From positions 1 to 33,010 of the forward strand of contig JAQUSD010000006.1 in NCBI GenBank assembly GCA_028715295.1: 33,010 nucleotides of DNA, in the 5' to 3' direction. This stretch comes from Candidatus Nanoarchaeia archaeon. GTDB lineage: Archaea; Nanobdellota; Nanobdellia; JAQUSD01. The position numbers and the translations under genes are program-made. The notes beneath the pieces were generated by a model. The model was given only the letters and a program-made list of their open reading frames with translations. It did not search any database and was not told where the DNA came from. This document shows positions 28,846 through 33,010 of this stretch, piece after piece. Every line of letters starts with the position of its first letter. Positions within the stretch are counted from its first letter, which is position 1.

Positions 28846-30765
28846 TTATTTAACAGGAATATCTATTTCAGTGCTTCCAGATACTCCTTCGCCAGAACTT
28901 TCTGGTGTTCTTTCTCCTTCAATAAAAATAGGATAATCTTCCTGCGGAAGTTCAAGTTCATTTATTATCTCCCATGTGTTTTCGTCAAGAGCTGTTATTT
29001 TTTCAGAAGCTATTAGATACATTACATCTCCGATATATACTGCTCTTCTCATGCCGTAATCTGAAGGAACTGATGCAACAAGACTTATTTCTTCATTATA
29101 GGAAAATACATATCCTCCTTTTCCGCCTGGAAGGAAGAAAACTTCCTTTTCCCTGTCAATTAAAAATGCGCGATGGTTATAAAGTGCTTCGCTCCAGTAT
29201 TCTTCAAGAGAGTACTTTGATGTCTCAATTGGATTTGAAGCGTCTGAAACATCAAACATTGAAATCTTCATATATAACTCTTCTTTACCTACCCCAAGTA
29301 TTGTGTCTTCATCAATTGGATGGAGATAAGAAGAATAACCCGGTATTTTTAATTCTCCTGATACTGACGGACTTAGCGGATTTGACAAGTCAAGCACATA
29401 AAAAGGGTCTGTCTGCCTGAATGTCACAAGATAGCCTTTGTCTTCAATGAACCTTGCTGAGTAAATTCTTTCTGTAATTCCTAAATCAAGTATGCTACTG
29501 GCAATTTGAAGATTTGAATCGAGAATATAAATATCATTTGCAGTGCTGGAGGTTCCAACTGTTACTGCTGTTCTAAGATAATTGTTATATTCATCTAAAG
29601 AGAACTGGTTGAGCAAGTAACCTGGTATTTCAGCAACCGCATCAACTTCAAGATTTCCGTTTTCATGAGAAACTTTGATTATCCCTGTCTTTGTTAATTC
29701 CCTTTTAGTTTCGTCGTTATATTTTTCAAGCCTGTCGAACATTTCTGTCTGTAGTTCAAGACTCTGTTCTTGAGTTAATGTTGCAATGTAACTGTACATT
29801 GCCAGTTCAATTTCGTATTTCTTTGAATATTCGCTTATGTCATAATTATTTATTGTGTTTATCCTTGAAATCACGCTCTGCGGGAACAAATCATTAATCT
29901 GTGTTAAGTAAAATCCCATCTGCATGTCATTGTAAATCGAATATGTCACATAAATATTTTCTTCAGACATGTAAATTGCCTGCCCGTATTTTCCAACAAA
30001 TGAAACACTTTCTTTAATTTCTCCAGTTTCAGCATTTATTGCTGTTATGTGGTATGTTGAATCAGCCTCAATCGGAACAATGGGGTAGTATATGTCAACA
30101 CACCTTACAGTGACACCCCCCATGATTCCTATCGGACAGGGCTTGTTTGAATTTATATAAGTCATTGTTATAACGTAAATGTACTCCCCATATAGTCTTG
30201 CATCAACATAATATGAATTTTCAAATTCATGACTCCAGACTAATTCAGAATTTGATTTGTCATAACTTTCTATTCTGCTATAATCAATTATCATAATGCT
30301 GTTTTCATTCTGCAGAAGATTTCCATAGCCGGTTATGCTGTCTGAAATAGCCATGTTTTCTGCAGGAACAGCACTTATTACTTTAGTGCTTGGATAATTT
30401 GAAAAATAAATGTTTATCCCGTCTGTTTTTACAACATCAGGTTCATCAATTCCTGAAACCTGGACATTTGTTTCTGAATACCTACTATCACTACTCTCTG
30501 AATCGGCAGATTGTGATTCTTTAGCAGTGTCTACTGAAGGAGACATAGCGCCTCCTGTTTCAGCAAGACTTCTCATCGCATTGATTGAATACATTGAATA
30601 GCTTCTTCCTGCTGATTCACTTAAATAACTTATAAAATCCTCTTCAGATGAGAACTGTCCTATTTTATCAAATATATTCTGTGTTGCTGTCGGTGCTGGC
30701 AGAGCAATGACTATAAGTATTAAAAAAACGAGCAGAACAGCAGGGATTATGATGGATTTATCCAT
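28846..30765 (-). CDS. Beta-propeller domain surface protein
   Basis: A 639-residue exported protein of the Beta_propel family (PF09826 type). An N-terminal membrane helix (about 5-24) acts as signal or anchor. A Ser/Asp/Glu-rich linker (74-96) leads to the family hallmark TNVQVSGIDEPDVVKTDG (99-116). Propeller-like blades follow, with short IYVI and YLV strands and DLSNPLSPSVSGELKIPGY/DVSDASNPIETSKYSL repeats. The central part has a helical insertion (IATLTQEQSLELQTEMFDRLEKY). The stop lies 2 bp after the tRNA gene. TATA on minus (30786-30795 on plus) is about 26 nt from the start. Such proteins are common on archaeal surfaces; the ligand is unknown. Confidence 0.92.
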   Translation of the reverse strand: MDKSIIIPAVLLVFLILIVIALPAPTATQNIFDKIGQFSSEEDFISYLSESAGRSYSMYSINAMRSLAETGGAMSPSVDTAKESQSADSESSDSRYSETNVQVSGIDEPDVVKTDGINIYFSNYPSTKVISAVPAENMAISDSITGYGNLLQNENSIMIIDYSRIESYDKSNSELVWSHEFENSYYVDARLYGEYIYVITMTYINSNKPCPIGIMGGVTVRCVDIYYPIVPIEADSTYHITAINAETGEIKESVSFVGKYGQAIYMSEENIYVTYSIYNDMQMGFYLTQINDLFPQSVISRINTINNYDISEYSKKYEIELAMYSYIATLTQEQSLELQTEMFDRLEKYNDETKRELTKTGIIKVSHENGNLEVDAVAEIPGYLLNQFSLDEYNNYLRTAVTVGTSSTANDIYILDSNLQIASSILDLGITERIYSARFIEDKGYLVTFRQTDPFYVLDLSNPLSPSVSGELKIPGYSSYLHPIDEDTILGVGKEELYMKISMFDVSDASNPIETSKYSLEEYWSEALYNHRAFLIDREKEVFFLPGGKGGYVFSYNEEISLVASVPSDYGMRRAVYIGDVMYLIASEKITALDENTWEIINELELPQEDYPIFIEGERTPESSGEGVSGSTEIDIPVK

Positions 30766-30814
30766 ACATTATTCTAAAATTTTTTAGTATAAAAACCCTT
30801 TTACATATCGTTTT

Positions 30815-31675
30815 TTATTTAAAATAATTCATGGTTTTATTTTTAAGTTCTTCAGCCATTTTAGCATCCTTGTTTATTATAACTTTAATCTCTGTTATTT
30901 TTCCGAAAATTTCCTCAAAAGTTTTGTCAATCTGTACATCCTCAATTTTCTGAGCATTTGAGTATGTCTCATTTATTTTTTTGTGGATTTCCTCAGGCAC
31001 ATATATCTGCACTATATAATCACCAAAAACCATAAGTTCATTTGTTTCTGCAACATTGACTCCTGTTTTTACATTACATCCTATTTTGTTATAAAAACCA
31101 GAACACCATTTGTCAATGGCAGTACTCCCTGAACAAAGAACATATATCTCATTTTCCATCTCTCTTAATTTTTTAACCCAATTGTATTCTGCTCTGAGAT
31201 AAAAAACAGGACGCCATTCATTTTTGTGGTGGCTTACAACAATTTCTTTTTTTCCAGAACTCAATATATAATGCTTCTGCATATAATATAGGTATTTTTC
31301 AACATCAAAGTAATTCTCAAAAGTGAGTACTGTTAAATCACCGTTTGATTTTGCGTCTTTTATGCCGTCAATTAGATTGAGCCTGTTTTTGGTGTAGTAG
31401 TTTGATTCAACCATTTCAGTGTATCTGTGAACTTCTTTAATCCATTTCAGGTTTAATTCATAAAGCGCCCCCTTTTTTGAAATTACCTCCTGACAAAAAA
31501 GTTCTTTTATTGTTTTGTATGTTGCCTGATATGTAATGTCATACCCATATTTTGATTTTATTCTGTTATGTATCTGCTTTGGGTTAAGGGGCCATTCATG
31601 GCTGAGTATAGAAATAATGTAATCTTTTGCATTTGATTTCTCACCTATTTGCGGAATTGTTATACTTACAGCCAT
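30815..31675 (-). CDS. Winged-HTH transcriptional regulator with C-terminal sensor-like domain
   Basis: A 286-residue protein. The first 80 residues form a winged helix (DYIISILSHEWPLNPKQIHNRIKSKYGYDITYQATYKTIKELFCQEVISKKGALYEL). The rest (about 100-250) is an alpha/beta domain (LTVLTFENYFDVEKYLYYM, EIVVSHHKNEWRPVFYL, EIYVLCSGSTAIDKWCSGFY, ELMVFGDYIVQIYVP). It resembles the regulator-plus-PLD-like or ligand domains of archaeal TrmB-style proteins in general layout, without an exact family match. TATA on minus (31697-31706 on plus) is 26.5 nt from the ATG. It lies divergently from the gene at 31767 and may control it. Confidence 0.78.
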   Translation of the reverse strand: MAVSITIPQIGEKSNAKDYIISILSHEWPLNPKQIHNRIKSKYGYDITYQATYKTIKELFCQEVISKKGALYELNLKWIKEVHRYTEMVESNYYTKNRLNLIDGIKDAKSNGDLTVLTFENYFDVEKYLYYMQKHYILSSGKKEIVVSHHKNEWRPVFYLRAEYNWVKKLREMENEIYVLCSGSTAIDKWCSGFYNKIGCNVKTGVNVAETNELMVFGDYIVQIYVPEEIHKKINETYSNAQKIEDVQIDKTFEEIFGKITEIKVIINKDAKMAEELKNKTMNYFK

Positions 31676-31736
31676 ATCTTCAATTAATTGGTTTACCTAA
31701 ATAAACCTTTTTGTTTAATTATTGATAAACTTACTA

Positions 31737-31743
31737 TTTATAA
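31737..31743 (+). promoter_or_regulatory. TATA box that fixes the start at 31767
   Basis: TTTATAA is centred 27 nt before the ATG at 31767. The longer frame from the TTG at 31722 would begin upstream of this box, so it is rejected. Confidence 0.6.
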
Positions 31744-31766
31744 TAAAAAGCAGTGTTCTTTCATTT

Positions 31767-32117
31767 ATGGTTGTAACAAGTTCAAATATGCAGGTAATGG
31801 ATGTTGAAATAAAAGGATTTTCTAAGATTTATACACTCTCTCCAGACAGGATTTCAAGAATAAAAAGCTCATATACAAAAAACAATAATGTTATTGAACT
31901 TTCAATTAATTCATCAACAGAACTAAGAAATTTAACTTCAACAGAGATGGTTAAGGAGTTTATGGCAATGTATGAAGACAACATGGATGAAATTCAGGCG
32001 TCCAGTTCAATTATAATAAAATGCGGAGGAAATCCGTTCAACCCCAACATTGCTGAGTTTGTATCCATAATAAGAAAGATTTTCTATGGTTTAAAGCACG
32101 TCGAGTTTATTATGTAA
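31767..32117 (+). CDS. Hypothetical protein, 116 aa
   Basis: Not recognised. It is soluble, alpha/beta: MQVMDVEIKGFSKIYTLSPDRISRIKSSY is a strand-turn-helix opening, then ELSINSSTELRNLTSTEMVKEFMAMYEDN, then IIIKCGGNPFNPNIAEFVSIIRKIF. The start ATG is supported by the TATA box 27 nt upstream. It is divergent from the regulator gene, with separate TATA boxes 36-40 bp apart. Confidence 0.6.
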   Translation: MVVTSSNMQVMDVEIKGFSKIYTLSPDRISRIKSSYTKNNNVIELSINSSTELRNLTSTEMVKEFMAMYEDNMDEIQASSSIIIKCGGNPFNPNIAEFVSIIRKIFYGLKHVEFIM

Positions 32118-32150
32118 AACTATATATTATGTAATTTCATTTTAATTGAT

Positions 32151-32954
32151 ATGCCCCCAAGATTTTTTTTCAACATAGTAAGTGAACGTTCAATTAAAAA
32201 AGATTTTGTGGTTATAGGCCTAGTTTTTCTTGCACTTATCGCAGTTCTTTTTTTTGGAGGAACTGTTGTTTCTTTTATTAAAGGAGCACCACTTTCAGAA
32301 GCGGTAAGTGACGTTACAAAGAGAATACTTCTTAACCAGAATATTGATGTTACCACATCAAGCGTGTTTGAGGGTTTTGCTTACCTTGCAATTGTCTTTG
32401 TTTCTGTCGGCATTATGTATTATCTTGCGTCTACATTTTTCATGGCCATCACAAAGATTAAATTCAGAAGCATAGTACATTACACCAGAATGAAAACTTT
32501 AAAGAATCATGTCATTGTTTGCGGACTTGGAAGAGTTGGCAGGAATGCCATAGAATCCCTTAAGTTGATGCATGTAAAATGTATTGGGATTGATTACAAT
32601 GACAGAGTTTTAAAAAATCTTGAAGATTTGAAGTTTCTTGTAATGGATGGGGATTCACTTGATGAAAGAATTCTTATAAAAGCAGGCGTCTTAAAAGCAA
32701 AATCACTTATTGCTTCACTTGGTGAAGACCAGGATAATATTTTTCTTGTTATGGCCGCAAAACATCTCAATCCTAAAATAAGGGTTGTTGCAAGATGCAA
32801 TGACAAAAGGATTGCACAAAAAATGCTTTTTGCAGGCGCTGATGAAGTCATACTTCCTGAAGTTGTTGGAGGGCAGGAGCTTGCAAAGCACTCATTAATA
32901 GTGGACAAAGTTAATGAAGAATCAAAGCAGGAAAAACCAAAAACAAAGAAATAA
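32151..32954 (+). CDS. TrkA-N/RCK membrane protein, ion-channel-like without selectivity filter
   Basis: A 267-residue protein with two membrane helices (about 19-41 and 76-100) followed by an RCK/TrkA-N domain. The nucleotide-binding fold is complete: HVIVCGLGRVGRNAIESL (GLGRVG at 125-130) with the acidic D148 in GIDYN, and later MDGDSLDERILIKAGV and IRVVARCND. This is the layout of two-helix K+ channels, but the loop between the helices (42-75) has no TVGYG-like filter and no obvious pore helix. It may therefore not conduct K+, or may need another subunit. A short KEKPKTKK-like tail replaces the TrkA-C domain. TATA is 26 nt upstream. Confidence 0.85.
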   Translation: MPPRFFFNIVSERSIKKDFVVIGLVFLALIAVLFFGGTVVSFIKGAPLSEAVSDVTKRILLNQNIDVTTSSVFEGFAYLAIVFVSVGIMYYLASTFFMAITKIKFRSIVHYTRMKTLKNHVIVCGLGRVGRNAIESLKLMHVKCIGIDYNDRVLKNLEDLKFLVMDGDSLDERILIKAGVLKAKSLIASLGEDQDNIFLVMAAKHLNPKIRVVARCNDKRIAQKMLFAGADEVILPEVVGGQELAKHSLIVDKVNEESKQEKPKTKK

Positions 32955-32960
32955 TTATAA
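32955..32960 (+). promoter_or_regulatory. TATA box of the gene at 32984
   Basis: TTATAA is centred 26.5 nt before the ATG at 32984, matching the leaderless spacing used in this genome. Confidence 0.5.
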
Positions 32961-32983
32961 ACAAATAATGTGTATGGTGCAAT

Positions 32984-33010
32984 AATGAATAACCGGTTTT
33001 CATACGATTT
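32984..33010 (+). CDS. Start of a gene cut by the window edge
   Basis: Nine codons (MNNRFSYD and part of the next) follow a TATA box at the usual distance, so this is probably the beginning of a leaderless gene continuing beyond the window. Too short to identify. Confidence 0.45.

Overview
This is an AT-rich stretch of archaeal chromosome. Domain-level markers are an archaeal-type tyrosyl-tRNA synthetase, RtcA, a two-ring CDC48/VAT ATPase, a beta-CASP RNase J-like nuclease, a TtuA/Ncs6-type tRNA thiolase and a tRNA-Leu whose intron sits at the archaeal 37/38 position. Most transcription units have a TATA-like box about 26-29 nt before the start codon, which is what leaderless archaeal transcripts look like. 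Genes inside operons instead use AGGTGA/GGAGGT-type ribosome binding sites or ATGA overlaps. The many small unknown membrane proteins and compact spacing suggest a DPANN-like lineage, but the window alone does not fix the phylum.

Layout. 1-4.7 kb: the 5' end of a tRNA thiolase gene (minus), a membrane protein, then tyrS-rtcA, a DHH phosphoesterase and a dph2 gene cut short after about 80 codons. 4.7-6.3 kb: a full-length adenine deaminase on the minus strand, overlapping the broken dph2. 6.4-10.9 kb: an accessory-looking region with a large secreted/membrane protein carrying a C-terminal HExxH motif, followed by three tandem zinc-ribbon paralogues. Copies 2 and 3 are each preceded by a duplicated remnant of the large gene's 3' tail. 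10.9-13.1 kb: TspO, a small unknown gene behind a repeat-rich promoter, an ASCH protein and two membrane proteins. 13.1-15.0 kb: an ATP-grasp (PurD-like) gene coupled to a SET-domain gene (minus). 15.3-17.7 kb: an HTH-MNT / HEPN-like / RNase J-like operon joined by two ATGA overlaps. 17.8-23.2 kb: small membrane and surface proteins, a TPR protein, a lipoprotein and a PfkB kinase. 23.2-27.6 kb: an HTH regulator-CDC48-thioredoxin-ScpA-ScpB operon with palindromes on both sides of its TATA box. 27.7-33.0 kb: a PRC-barrel protein, a Lys/Glu-rich protein, intron-containing tRNA-Leu(CAA), a beta-propeller surface protein, a wHTH regulator and a TrkA-N membrane protein.

How parts work together. The 23-27 kb operon joins protein unfolding, a membrane thiol protein and the kleisin/wHTH subunits of the SMC complex under one apparently self-regulated promoter. 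The 15-17 kb operon joins an MNT/HEPN pair, normally a toxin-antitoxin module, to an RNA nuclease. The 6.8-10.3 kb cluster has the shape of an effector followed by duplicated small partner genes. It is the best candidate here for an undescribed system, though a toxin/immunity role is inference. No stretch longer than 300 bases lacks a gene; the longest is 15010-15288, which holds promoter elements and an inverted repeat. There is no CRISPR array, insertion sequence or rRNA.
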